21,945 nucleotides of DNA from Corallococcus sp. Its GTDB lineage: Bacteria > Bacillota > Clostridia > Christensenellales > CAG-314. Numbering within the stretch: the stretch's first letter is position 1; each line of letters opens with the position of its first letter. Shown piece after piece: positions 9,490 to 16,177 of this stretch. Below the pieces are notes generated by a model. That model was not told the DNA's origin. It saw only the letters and a program-made list of their open reading frames with translations, and did not search any database. The DNA lies in contig JAMPHX010000013.1 of the NCBI GenBank assembly GCA_023663205.1, positions 1 to 21,945 on the forward strand, written 5' to 3'. The position numbers and the translations under genes are program-made.

Positions 9490-9640
9490 GTAGAACACCG
9501 TCTGTCGGTTGCGACACTAACAGTTTATCTCTATCTCGTGGATGGACATTGGTGTTTCTACCACATTAGTTATATCCACGAAATAGGCAAAAAACACCCT
9601 TCCAAGAAAGGTCGAGATAAACATATTAAGTTAGTGTCGC
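9455..9640 (-). ncRNA. Structured leader RNA / candidate small RNA of the Ssp-like operon
   Basis: The predicted transcript begins near 9640 and folds on itself. GCGACACTAAC (9630-9640) pairs with 9511-9521 over 11 bp; with flanking bases the repeat is 13 bp, 9509-9521 with 9630-9642. GTTTATCT (9615-9622) pairs with 9523-9530. A 13-bp helix joins 9574-9586 to 9531-9543 with one G-U pair. A side hairpin with a CUUG loop (9598-9611) makes a three-way junction. The RNA ends in an 11-bp intrinsic terminator (9455-9489), 67 nt before the first start codon. It does not match T-box, 6S or any riboswitch class I can recall. The 5'/3' closing stem resembles retron a1/a2 repeats, but no reverse transcriptase is nearby. 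It could be an attenuator, a stand-alone small RNA, or both. Folding is read by eye. Confidence 0.6.
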
Positions 9641-9641
9641 A

Positions 9642-9656
9642 ATGATAGTATATCAT
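9642..9656. promoter_or_regulatory. Operator-like dyad over the -10 box
   Basis: ATGATA-GTA-TATCAT is a perfect 6+3+6 inverted repeat that completely covers the -10 element of the operon promoter. A repressor bound here would block RNA polymerase. The regulator is unknown; the adjacent RhuM-family protein is one candidate, by proximity only. Confidence 0.5.
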
Positions 9657-9675
9657 AAACAAAAAACTTTTACAA
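9647..9675 (-). promoter_or_regulatory. Promoter of the Ssp-like operon and its leader RNA
   Basis: Minus-strand -35 TTGTAA (9670-9675), 17-bp spacer, -10 TATACT (9647-9652). The expected start is near 9640, exactly the first base of the closing stem of the leader RNA, which supports both calls. No convincing second promoter is seen between the leader terminator and the first gene. Confidence 0.75.
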
Positions 9676-9759
9676 GTGTTATACCGATACAAACGGATCC
9701 AACTACAAAAAGATTTTTTATAAAACTAACACCACTTTTACCGCAAGTTTGGCGTAACA

Positions 9760-9788
9760 TTGACTTGTTAGTACGGTTATGGTATAAT
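9760..9788 (+). promoter_or_regulatory. Promoter of the RhuM-family gene
   Basis: TTGACT (9760-9765), 17-bp spacer, TATAAT (9783-9788), giving a leader of about 23 nt before the ATG at 9818. It diverges from the operon promoter; the two -35 boxes are about 85 bp apart, so shared control is possible. Confidence 0.85.
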
Positions 9789-9817
9789 TACTATAATCTA
9801 ATTTTTAAAGGTGCGCT

Positions 9818-10870
9818 ATGTCAAAAAACAACCAAATAACGATTCGCAGTTCAGCAGCGGAATATCTCACTTATGTTGCGTCATTCGGAGACGATGCCGA
9901 TAGCATCGAGGTCCGTTACGAAGATGAAAACATTTGGCTCACGCAAAAAATGATGGGCGCGCTTTACAACGTAGAAACTAACACCATCAACTACCACATT
10001 AAAAAGATACTTGCAGACAGTGAATTGGACGAAAAATCAACTATTCGAAAATTTCGAATAGTTCAAAACGAAGGCGATCGCCAAATTGAACGCGATGTTT
10101 CTCACTACAATTTGCAGATGATAATCGCAGTAGGTTTTAAGGTAAATTCCGAACGCGCAGTGCAATTTCGTAAGTGGATAAACCAAATTGCAAGCGAATA
10201 CACCATTAAGGGTTGGGTAATGGACGACGAACGTCTTAAACGCGGAGCATACCTTACAGATAAATATTTTGAAGAGCAATTAGAACGCGTCCGCGAAATA
10301 CGCGCTAGCGAACGCAAATTTTACCAAAAGATTACCGATTTGTACGCTACCGCTATCGATTACGATGCAAATTCCGCGCAAACAAAACGTTTTTACGCAA
10401 CGGTTCAAAATAAAATGCACTATGCCGTACATGGGCATACCGCTGCCGAACTGATTGTAGAACGCGCCGACAGCAACAAGGAATATATGGGGCTGACTAC
10501 TTGGCAAGACGCGCCAAACGGCAAGATAAGAAAGAGCGACGTTACAATTGCGAAAAATTATCTTAATGCGCGCGAACTCGGACAACTTAACCGTATGGTT
10601 ACGGCGTACATCGATTTTGCAGAAAGTATGGCGGAACGTAAAATTCCTCTTACTATGGAAGATTGGGAAAGCAGACTCAATTCGTTTATTCAAATGTTCG
10701 AATACGGATTGTTAAACGATGCAGGAAAAGTATCTGCCGAAATAGCAAAACTCCACGCCGAAACGGAATTTGAAAAGTACCGCATAATACAAGACCGTTT
10801 GTTTATGTCCGATTTTGACAAATATATGCTGGAACTAGAAGAACAAATTAAGAAAGATAAAAAGAATTAA
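9818..10870 (+). CDS. RhuM-family protein
   Basis: A 350-aa protein with the family's characteristic run IEVRYEDENIWLTQKMM (about residues 25-41), then a helix-turn-helix-like NTINYHIKKIL, and YNLQMIIAVGFKVNSERAVQFRKW, with the long helical C-terminus usual for the family. An AAAGG ribosome binding site precedes the ATG. RhuM was named from Salmonella pathogenicity island 3; the molecular function is not established, and homologues are common in restriction and defence islands. It is the only plus-strand gene here and is transcribed away from the Ssp-like operon. It could be a regulator of, or accessory to, that operon; this is inferred from position only. The family call is confident. Confidence 0.9.
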   Translation: MSKNNQITIRSSAAEYLTYVASFGDDADSIEVRYEDENIWLTQKMMGALYNVETNTINYHIKKILADSELDEKSTIRKFRIVQNEGDRQIERDVSHYNLQMIIAVGFKVNSERAVQFRKWINQIASEYTIKGWVMDDERLKRGAYLTDKYFEEQLERVREIRASERKFYQKITDLYATAIDYDANSAQTKRFYATVQNKMHYAVHGHTAAELIVERADSNKEYMGLTTWQDAPNGKIRKSDVTIAKNYLNARELGQLNRMVTAYIDFAESMAERKIPLTMEDWESRLNSFIQMFEYGLLNDAGKVSAEIAKLHAETEFEKYRIIQDRLFMSDFDKYMLELEEQIKKDKKN

Positions 10871-10883
10871 CTCTTAATACCGT

Positions 10884-10918
10884 AAAGGAAAAACTGCATT
10901 GCTAGTTTCTCCTTTTTT
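10884..10918 (+). terminator. Intrinsic terminator of the RhuM gene
   Basis: A 12-bp stem with one A-C mismatch (10884-10895 with 10904-10915), 8-nt loop and a six-T tract, starting 14 bp after the RhuM stop. Confidence 0.8.
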
Positions 10919-10952
10919 AATGCCTATTTAATTATCTGACCAAAAAATTCAA

Positions 10953-10971
10953 GCGACCCAATGCGACCCAA
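10953..10971. repeat. Tandem GCGACCCAA direct repeat
   Basis: Two exact copies of GCGACCCAA (10953-10961 and 10963-10971) one base apart, between the RhuM terminator and the GTGGAC repeat patch. Function unknown. Confidence 0.5.
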
Positions 10972-10996
10972 GTTATTAGGTGACAAAAAATACATT

Positions 10997-11109
10997 AAAT
11001 GTGGACGGGAATGGCTCCGCGTCCACATTTTTTGCGCGTTTTGGCAGTTTTTCGTCCACGCGCCAAACAAAATTTTGTTTTGAATGTGGACGAGATGTGG
11101 ACGCGGAGC
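10997..11109. repeat. GTGGAC/GTCCAC inverted-repeat cluster
   Basis: An 11-bp stem AAATGTGGACG/CGTCCACATTT (10997-11007 with 11020-11030) is followed by a T run, so it could act as a plus-strand terminator. A 15-bp perfect inverted repeat also links 11014-11028 to 11095-11109. In all, GTGGAC or GTCCAC occurs about five times in ~105 bp, so alternative cruciforms or hairpins compete. No coding frame is convincing here. It may be a repeat-element remnant or a double terminator at the edge of the defence region. Confidence 0.65.
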
Positions 11110-11152
11110 GTTTTACAATCCTATGGTTTATAACATTACTGTTACATAATTG

Positions 11153-11187
11153 AAAAAGGCTTCTACATCTTGTGTAGAAACCTTTTT
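11153..11187 (-). terminator. Bidirectional terminator after the GGGtGRT gene
   Basis: AAAAAGG-c-TTCTACA (11153-11167) pairs with TGTAGAA-a-CCTTTTT (11173-11187) across a 5-nt loop. The A/T-rich flanks give a T tract on both strands. It lies 17 bp after the GGGtGRT stop. Confidence 0.85.
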
Positions 11188-11204
11188 GAAAACACTATAT
11201 GTAG

Positions 11205-12203
11205 TTACTTTGCGAGCGAAACTGCCACTGCGCAGGCGACTGTTGCGCCGACCATGGGATTGTTGCCCATACCTATCAATCCCATCATCTCCACGTGTGC
11301 GGGAACAGACGAAGAACCAGCAAACTGCGCGTCGCTGTGCATACGTCCCATTGTATCGGTCATACCGTAAGACGCAGGACCTGCCGCTACGTTGTCGGGG
11401 TGCAACGTACGTCCCGTTCCGCCGCCGGACGCAACGGAGAAATACTCTTTGCCGTTTTCGATTGCCCACTTTTTGTAAGTGCCTGCAACGGGGTGTTGGA
11501 AACGCGTCGGGTTGGTGCTGTTACCCGTAATGGAAACGTCCACGCCTTCCTTGACCATTATTGCAACGCCTTCGTTTACGTCGTCGGCTCCGTAGCAACG
11601 GACTTTGGACTTTTCGCCGTCAGAAAACGCCGTCTCCTTGACAATGGCAAGTTCGCCCGTGTAGTAATCGTATTTGGTTTGAACATAAGTAAAGCCGTTG
11701 ATACGCGAAATGATATACGCCGCGTCTTTGCCGAGACCGTTCAAGATTACGCGCAGAGGATTTTTGCGTACTTTGTTGGCATTGCGGGCAATACCTATTG
11801 CTCCTTCCGCCGCCGCAAACGATTCGTGTCCTGCCAAAAACGCAAAACACTTGGTTTCTTCGCGCAGAAGTTTGGCTGCAAGATTGCCGTGTCCGAGACC
11901 CACTTTGCGTTGGTCGGCAACCGAACCCGGGATACAAAACGCTTGCAATCCGAGTCCTATCGCTTCGGCAGCATCCGCCGCGCTTTTTGCGCCCTTCTTG
12001 ATAGCGATTGCGCAGCCGACCGTATACGCCCAAACTGCGTTTTCAAATGCAATGGGCTGTACCCCGCGCACTATTTCGTCTACGTTTATGCCTTTGTCGG
12101 CGCAGATTTTTTGCGCTTCTTCCAAGTCTTTTATGCCGTATTTTTTAAGTTCGGCGTTTATTTTGTCTATTCTTCTTTCATATCCTTCGAATCTTATTGA
12201 CAT
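11205..12203 (-). CDS. GGGtGRT protein
   Basis: A 332-aa protein of the family named after its GGGtGRT motif, here GGGTGRT at residues 260-266 followed by LHPDNVAAGPAS. Glycine- and alanine-rich segments around it (AGHESFAAAEGAIG; MGLIGMGNNPMVGATVA) look like nucleotide- or cofactor-binding turns, but no reaction has been assigned that I know of. The family is regularly encoded next to an NifU/IscU-like scaffold, as here: the start is 12 bp downstream of the scaffold stop, with GGGAGG overlapping the end of that gene. Co-transcription suggests a role in Fe-S cluster handling. It ends at a strong terminator. Confidence 0.9.
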   Translation of the reverse strand: MSIRFEGYERRIDKINAELKKYGIKDLEEAQKICADKGINVDEIVRGVQPIAFENAVWAYTVGCAIAIKKGAKSAADAAEAIGLGLQAFCIPGSVADQRKVGLGHGNLAAKLLREETKCFAFLAGHESFAAAEGAIGIARNANKVRKNPLRVILNGLGKDAAYIISRINGFTYVQTKYDYYTGELAIVKETAFSDGEKSKVRCYGADDVNEGVAIMVKEGVDVSITGNSTNPTRFQHPVAGTYKKWAIENGKEYFSVASGGGTGRTLHPDNVAAGPASYGMTDTMGRMHSDAQFAGSSSVPAHVEMMGLIGMGNNPMVGATVACAVAVSLAK

Positions 12204-12215
12204 TGTTTGCCTCCC

Positions 12216-12908
12216 TTACGCCTTACGCGGATTTATATACGATGCGGCGTTGTCATAACGTCCGTAGTGTTTGGTTGCCTTTTCAAGCGCTTCGTTGCCC
12301 GAAATTCCCTTTGATACATTGTCCATAAGAACGCCCAAGTTTACGTACTCGTAGCCGATGATTTCGCCTTCCTTGTCAAGAGCAAGTTTGGTAACGTAAC
12401 CTTCCGCCATTTCGAGATAGCGCGGACCCTTTTTCTTTGTAGAATACATTGTTCCTATTTGGCTGCGCAGTCCTTTGCCGAGGTCTTCCAACCCCGCACC
12501 TACGGGAAGCCCCGCATCGCTGAACGCCGATTGCGTCCTGCCGTATACTATCTGCAAAAACAACTCCCTCATTGCCACATTGATTGCGTCGCAAACAAGG
12601 TCGGTGTTGAGCGCTTCGAGCAACGTCTTACCCGGAAGTATTTCCGCTGCCATTGCCGCCGAGTGAGTCATTCCCGAACAACCGATTGTTTCTACCAAAG
12701 CCTCCTCTATCACACCTTCTTTGACGTTGAGAGTAAGTTTGCAAGTGCCTTGCTGCGGCGCGCAGCATCCGCAACCGTGAGTTAACCCGCTGATATCTTT
12801 TACGTCGTAAGACTGCACCCATTTACCTTCTTCGGGTATGGGGGCGGGACCGTGATTGCAACCTTTTTTTACGCAGACCATTTCGTCTACTTCGCGTGAG
12901 TATTGCAT
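12216..12908 (-). CDS. NifU/IscU-like iron-sulfur cluster scaffold protein
   Basis: A 230-aa protein, first gene of a two-gene operon with GGGtGRT. It is cysteine-rich in the N-terminal half: C12, C17, C46, C48, C49, C56 and C77, with the region GLTHGCGCCAPQQGTC and the IscU-like VETIGCSGMTHSAAMAAE around C77. Scaffolds of this type assemble Fe-S clusters from iron and desulfurase-derived sulfur and pass them to apoproteins in the cytoplasm. It is longer than canonical IscU (~130 aa) and belongs to the subgroup paired with GGGtGRT proteins. The ATG at 12908 is preceded by GGAGGA. The many Fe-S clusters predicted for the 777-aa protein need such a service, but there is no sign of a specific link. 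Confidence 0.88.
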   Translation of the reverse strand: MQYSREVDEMVCVKKGCNHGPAPIPEEGKWVQSYDVKDISGLTHGCGCCAPQQGTCKLTLNVKEGVIEEALVETIGCSGMTHSAAMAAEILPGKTLLEALNTDLVCDAINVAMRELFLQIVYGRTQSAFSDAGLPVGAGLEDLGKGLRSQIGTMYSTKKKGPRYLEMAEGYVTKLALDKEGEIIGYEYVNLGVLMDNVSKGISGNEALEKATKHYGRYDNAASYINPRKA

Positions 12909-13005
12909 ATATATTCCTCCAATAAAAATTTCATTAGGGCGAAGCGGTTTTACCGTCGGACAAACTGCATTTTACTTAGACTCGCCGCTTGCGCATACCG
13001 ATAAA

Positions 13006-13034
13006 AGTATAACACATCGCCGCTTATTTCGCAA
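13006..13034 (-). promoter_or_regulatory. Promoter of the scaffold-GGGtGRT operon
   Basis: Minus-strand TTGCGA (13029-13034), 17-bp spacer, TATACT (13006-13011); about 90 nt of leader before the ATG at 12908. Confidence 0.7.
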
Positions 13035-13372
13035 AGAAATTACGCATTGCAAATATTACAATTTTTTTCTGCGCGCATAAAAAAAACTTTTAGCACACGG
13101 CGATGCCGTACCGCAAATCCGTTTGGTCGGGCGAGCCTTGCTTGAAAAACACAACGCACATATAGCATTGCGGCACAAAAAGCCGCAATCGGTTATTTTG
13201 CAAACGGAACAAATACCGCGCACCGTCAAATGCCGCTTATGCAACGAGCATTACAAACACTGTGACGGCAGATAACAATACTTACTCTAAATGCGACCTT
13301 GACTGTCGGGAGCGGCGAAAACAAATCTCATTGCAAACATATTACCCGCAAGCAAGTGCGCCCTGCCGAAAA
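13035..13372. other. Intergenic stretch with no supported gene
   Basis: No start codon with a ribosome binding site fits any open frame here. The only clear structure is a perfect 8-bp hairpin, ATTGCGGC/GCCGCAAT with loop ACAAAAA (13167-13189). Its loop is identical to that of the long hairpin near 21800. Confidence 0.5.
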
Positions 13373-13415
13373 AGAAAAAAACAACCCGTCACCTTTTCGT
13401 TAAGATAACGGGTTG
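13371..13415 (-). terminator. Terminator of the secreted membrane protein gene
   Basis: Minus-strand CAACCCGT/ACGGGTTG stem (13408-13415 with 13382-13389), further paired inside (AUC/GGU), followed by TTTTTTTCTTT; 17 bp after the stop codon. Confidence 0.85.
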
Positions 13416-13432
13416 CATATTCATCCTATTGA

Positions 13433-14848
13433 TTATTTTTTGTTTTTGGAAGGCTTTTCTTCCGATTGCTCGGTTTCTTCACCGTAATGAACCCGTCCGT
13501 TTGTCGATTCGGTCTTTTGCTTGGGTTTGATGAATATAAGCAAAATCAATCCTACGGCAGAAAGACAAGCGATAACGATAAACACTATCTTCCAAATGTC
13601 GACGGCACTTGTTTCCGCATCGGGAGCAGTCGTCAAAATGTTGAGAGTAAGCGTGTTTACAAAGCCGTAATCGTCTACCGCTTCGTAATCAACCTTGTAA
13701 ATGTAGTTGATTGTGTCGCCCGTACGGGTTGTAATTTCGTTTGCGGCAGGCGTCAAAACACCGTTGGAAGTGATGAAACTTTCGTATCCTTCCGTAACCT
13801 CTTTGGTGTCGCTATCGAGTATTACCACATACTTGCCGTCTACAAGTTTGGAAACTTTGTAGGTGTAACTTGCGCTGCAACCTATTCCACTGACGGTAGG
13901 CGTGGGGATTGTGTAAGTTTTGCCTGCGGTAGTACCGGTAGTCTGCACTTTGAGTTGCGAACTCGTAAGCGTAATTTCGGGCGCGGTTGCGCCTTTGGTT
14001 ACCTCACGCGTAAAGTGATTGGACGTAACCTCGTTGCCTGCGCGGTCTTTGATTACATATCTGAAACGCCATTGTCCCAAAGTCGTTGCCGAAATACTTG
14101 TGGATTGACTACTCCACTCGGATTTTTCGTTGTAGTAATCGTTTGGAGCAAGATACTCAAAACTTACAACCAAAAGCGCGGTATCGTTTTTGGTGACGGT
14201 TTCACGCGTCGTTTCGGTTTCCTCGTCCTTATTTTCCTCTGTAACCACCGCGGTTTCTTCCGTCAAAATATTTACGTCTTCAATCCATTCGGTGGGAAGT
14301 TTCAATTCCTTGGAAGCGCCGATTTGCGCCTTGTTGAAGCCGTGCTCGGCATCGGCGTTTTCCAAATACTCGGTAAGTTTTGTTTCGTCGATTTGGGGAG
14401 CAACGGTATCGTAGCACACTACTTTTGTCTTGGAATAGAAGTTTTCACCTTCCAACTTATCGGCAACAGCCAGATATTTGGTTGTAGGAGAGGCTTCGTC
14501 CGAAAAATCGAGCAATGCGTCTACCGAAGTTGCGTAACCGCTGATTTTTACTATTTCCGTGCCGTTGGACTTGCCGTTGACAAAATCTTTTACCTGTTCT
14601 TTGGTGATTTCCGCAACAACGTAATCCGTACCTGTTTGCGGAATGTATACAAAGTGTTTGTTTGTATAAAACACGTTGTTTGTGCTTGACGAAATAATCG
14701 TGCCTTTGTTATTTTCCGCAGCGGCGTCGTATTGATAGAAATTGCCCGCGGACGGCGCCGTCGATTCCTCGGCAAACGCTACCGTAGTAAATGCGGCAAA
14801 CAACATTGCCAACGCCAAAACTAAACTGAATATCGCACTTTTCTTCAC
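13433..14848 (-). CDS. Secreted single-pass membrane protein, Ig-like extracellular region
   Basis: A 471-aa protein with a Sec signal peptide at residues 1-26 (MKKSAIFSLVLALAMLFAAF, cleavage probably after AFA). A single transmembrane helix lies at about 418-440, followed by a charged cytoplasmic tail rich in Lys and Glu. The ~390-residue external part is Thr/Val/Ser-rich. Its second half has Ig-like beta-sandwich character (for example FRYVIKDRAGNEVTS and the repeated TYKV/YKVDYEAVDDYG strands). There is no LPxTG motif, so anchoring is by the helix rather than by sortase. The start is GTG at 14848, with CGGAGG about 10 nt upstream; the signal peptide begins exactly there. It is monocistronic with its own promoter and terminator. 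No enzymatic motif is seen; adhesion or envelope function is a guess. Confidence 0.8.
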   Translation of the reverse strand: MKKSAIFSLVLALAMLFAAFTTVAFAEESTAPSAGNFYQYDAAAENNKGTIISSSTNNVFYTNKHFVYIPQTGTDYVVAEITKEQVKDFVNGKSNGTEIVKISGYATSVDALLDFSDEASPTTKYLAVADKLEGENFYSKTKVVCYDTVAPQIDETKLTEYLENADAEHGFNKAQIGASKELKLPTEWIEDVNILTEETAVVTEENKDEETETTRETVTKNDTALLVVSFEYLAPNDYYNEKSEWSSQSTSISATTLGQWRFRYVIKDRAGNEVTSNHFTREVTKGATAPEITLTSSQLKVQTTGTTAGKTYTIPTPTVSGIGCSASYTYKVSKLVDGKYVVILDSDTKEVTEGYESFITSNGVLTPAANEITTRTGDTINYIYKVDYEAVDDYGFVNTLTLNILTTAPDAETSAVDIWKIVFIVIACLSAVGLILLIFIKPKQKTESTNGRVHYGEETEQSEEKPSKNKK

Positions 14849-14954
14849 TGTATCGAAACCTCCGAGGGCTTGTTGCCTTACCCCTAATTTTTTAGAGATA
14901 TTTTGTATATACGCAAAAGGGCAAAATACGCCCTGTTTACGATTATACTTTTAT

Positions 14955-14983
14955 ATTTTACATTGATTTGTCTGTATTGTCAA
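14955..14983 (-). promoter_or_regulatory. Promoter of the secreted membrane protein gene
   Basis: Consensus TTGACA (14978-14983), 17-bp spacer, TAAAAT (14955-14960) on the minus strand; the leader is about 100 nt. Confidence 0.85.
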
Positions 14984-15442
14984 CGGTTTGACCGAACATT
15001 TACCTCGCGGTTATTGCAAAGCGCTGTTTACCCGTACGGTTTGGAACAATCAGCGGATTGTTCTGCGCTTATTATAAGGATAGCGAAATAGCCTTGAAAC
15101 TTTGCAAAACCGTCAGTTTGATTGCTCCGCGCCTATTATATTTGTAGGATACAACCGGCATACACATTGCCATACCGAAACTGCGCATACGGCAAATTTC
15201 AGAACGGCATTTTGCATTTGAGATAAAAGTCGCCTCCGATAAAAAACTTTCAGCAAACGTCTCGATTATATTACGGATACCGCACGCCGTTTCGAGTCAG
15301 ATGTTTACGACTCGACATCTGCTCGGAAAACGCCGACAATGCCGACAAAAACTTGCATAACTTTGCCGCACGTCGAAACCGCAGCCGTCAAATCGCCTTT
15401 GGTAATTTGGCGGCTATGGCGCTGCTGCCGCACTCCTCACTA
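14984..15442. other. Long intergenic region with several dyads, no supported gene
   Basis: About 460 bp between a promoter and the 3' end of the nuclease gene. I see no plausible start plus ribosome binding site. It holds a perfect hairpin GAACAATC/GATTGTTC (15044-15063), an 11-bp bulged hairpin CGAGtCAGATGT/ACATCTGCTCG (15293-15325), and a 10-bp dyad with one wobble (15384-15414) just past the nuclease stop. Two A+T-rich segments near 15052-15084 and 15114-15150 are loosely similar. No hairpin has a convincing U tract on the minus strand, so the terminator of the three-gene operon is not clear. Confidence 0.5.
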
Positions 15443-16177
15443 TCAAACGGGAAGGTTAACGGTTGCTTGCAGATAGTTGTGGTCAAATCCTTCGTCGGGG
15501 TCGTAACGTCCGCGGCGTAGATTTACGATATCGCCGAATTCCGCTTCCTTAGGCAAAAACATATAGTCGGTTTTTCTGCCGTTGGGACGCGTTTCGACGC
15601 CGCAAAATACGTCGGTAAGATTTCCGCACGTCTGCGGAAGCAATGTTGCCGCGTCCTCTGTGTTGAAATCGCCTATTGCCACCGTAACCGCGCTTTTTTG
15701 CAAGGATAGCCATTTGTCGAGGGGGTTAAATACTTCGGGAAAATTTGCGGGATTTTCGCCGTAACGGTTGAAAGAAAACCCGTGTCCCGTCAAAAACACA
15801 ACGTCCTTTGCGTCATCCAATGCGAGCGACATAAAATATTTGTCGTGAAAATACTCCTTTGCTCCTTTGTAATAAAACGCCCTATCGGGTTTGACAAGCG
15901 AATACACTCCCGTTTCGCGCACCGCTTTGCCGCAGAACACGGCAACGCCCATACGTTCGCCCCGAGCAATGTGACTGGGACTGAAATCTCTGAAATGCCG
16001 CAATTGCAATCCGCAAGCGTCGCAGACAGCCTGCTGCAATTGCCCGTCGCAGACAAATTCCTGCATAAACAGTACGTCGGGTCGGTATTGCGCAAGGACT
16101 TCCGACAGTATTTGAATATTTGCGGAATAGTCTCGCTTTAAACTGCCGACGTTCCAAGTTGCAAGTTTGAGTTTCAT
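15443..16177 (-). CDS. Endonuclease/exonuclease/phosphatase (EEP) superfamily enzyme
   Basis: A 244-aa protein from ATG 16177; AAGGAG lies 9 nt upstream and the ATG overlaps the preceding TGA by 4 bp (ATGA). All EEP signature positions are present: TWN with N9, MQEF with E40, GDFN with D170 and N172, D204 in KTDYMF, and the C-terminal D232-H233. This fold hydrolyses phosphodiester or phosphomonoester bonds in DNA, RNA, inositol phosphates, lipids or small nucleotides with a divalent metal. No signal peptide is seen, so it is probably cytoplasmic. It is the last gene of the radical SAM / TIR-toroid operon, and its substrate may be a product of that operon or nucleic acid. The fold is certain; the substrate cannot be told. 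Confidence 0.88.
   Translation of the reverse strand: MKLKLATWNVGSLKRDYSANIQILSEVLAQYRPDVLFMQEFVCDGQLQQAVCDACGLQLRHFRDFSPSHIARGERMGVAVFCGKAVRETGVYSLVKPDRAFYYKGAKEYFHDKYFMSLALDDAKDVVFLTGHGFSFNRYGENPANFPEVFNPLDKWLSLQKSAVTVAIGDFNTEDAATLLPQTCGNLTDVFCGVETRPNGRKTDYMFLPKEAEFGDIVNLRRGRYDPDEGFDHNYLQATVNLPV

Noticed and set aside
9455..9640. Retron msr-msd
   Set aside because: The closing repeats look like a1/a2, but there is no reverse transcriptase (no YxDD motif) in any nearby protein.
9509..9642. MITE with 13-bp terminal inverted repeats (TTGCGACACTAAC)
   Set aside because: No target-site duplication flanks it, and the promoter start site coincides with the repeat edge, which fits an RNA helix better. 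A MITE origin is not excluded.
11295..12258. Long plus-strand frames opposite the GGGtGRT gene
   Set aside because: Antisense to a well-recognised conserved protein; composition is arginine/cysteine-biased as expected for shadows.
13081..13275. Plus-strand open frame ending in CRLCNEHYKHCDGR then stop
   Set aside because: The peptide has plausible composition and a Cys/His tail, but no ATG/GTG with a ribosome binding site and a stop just upstream at 13078-13080. At most it is the 3' scrap of a lost gene.
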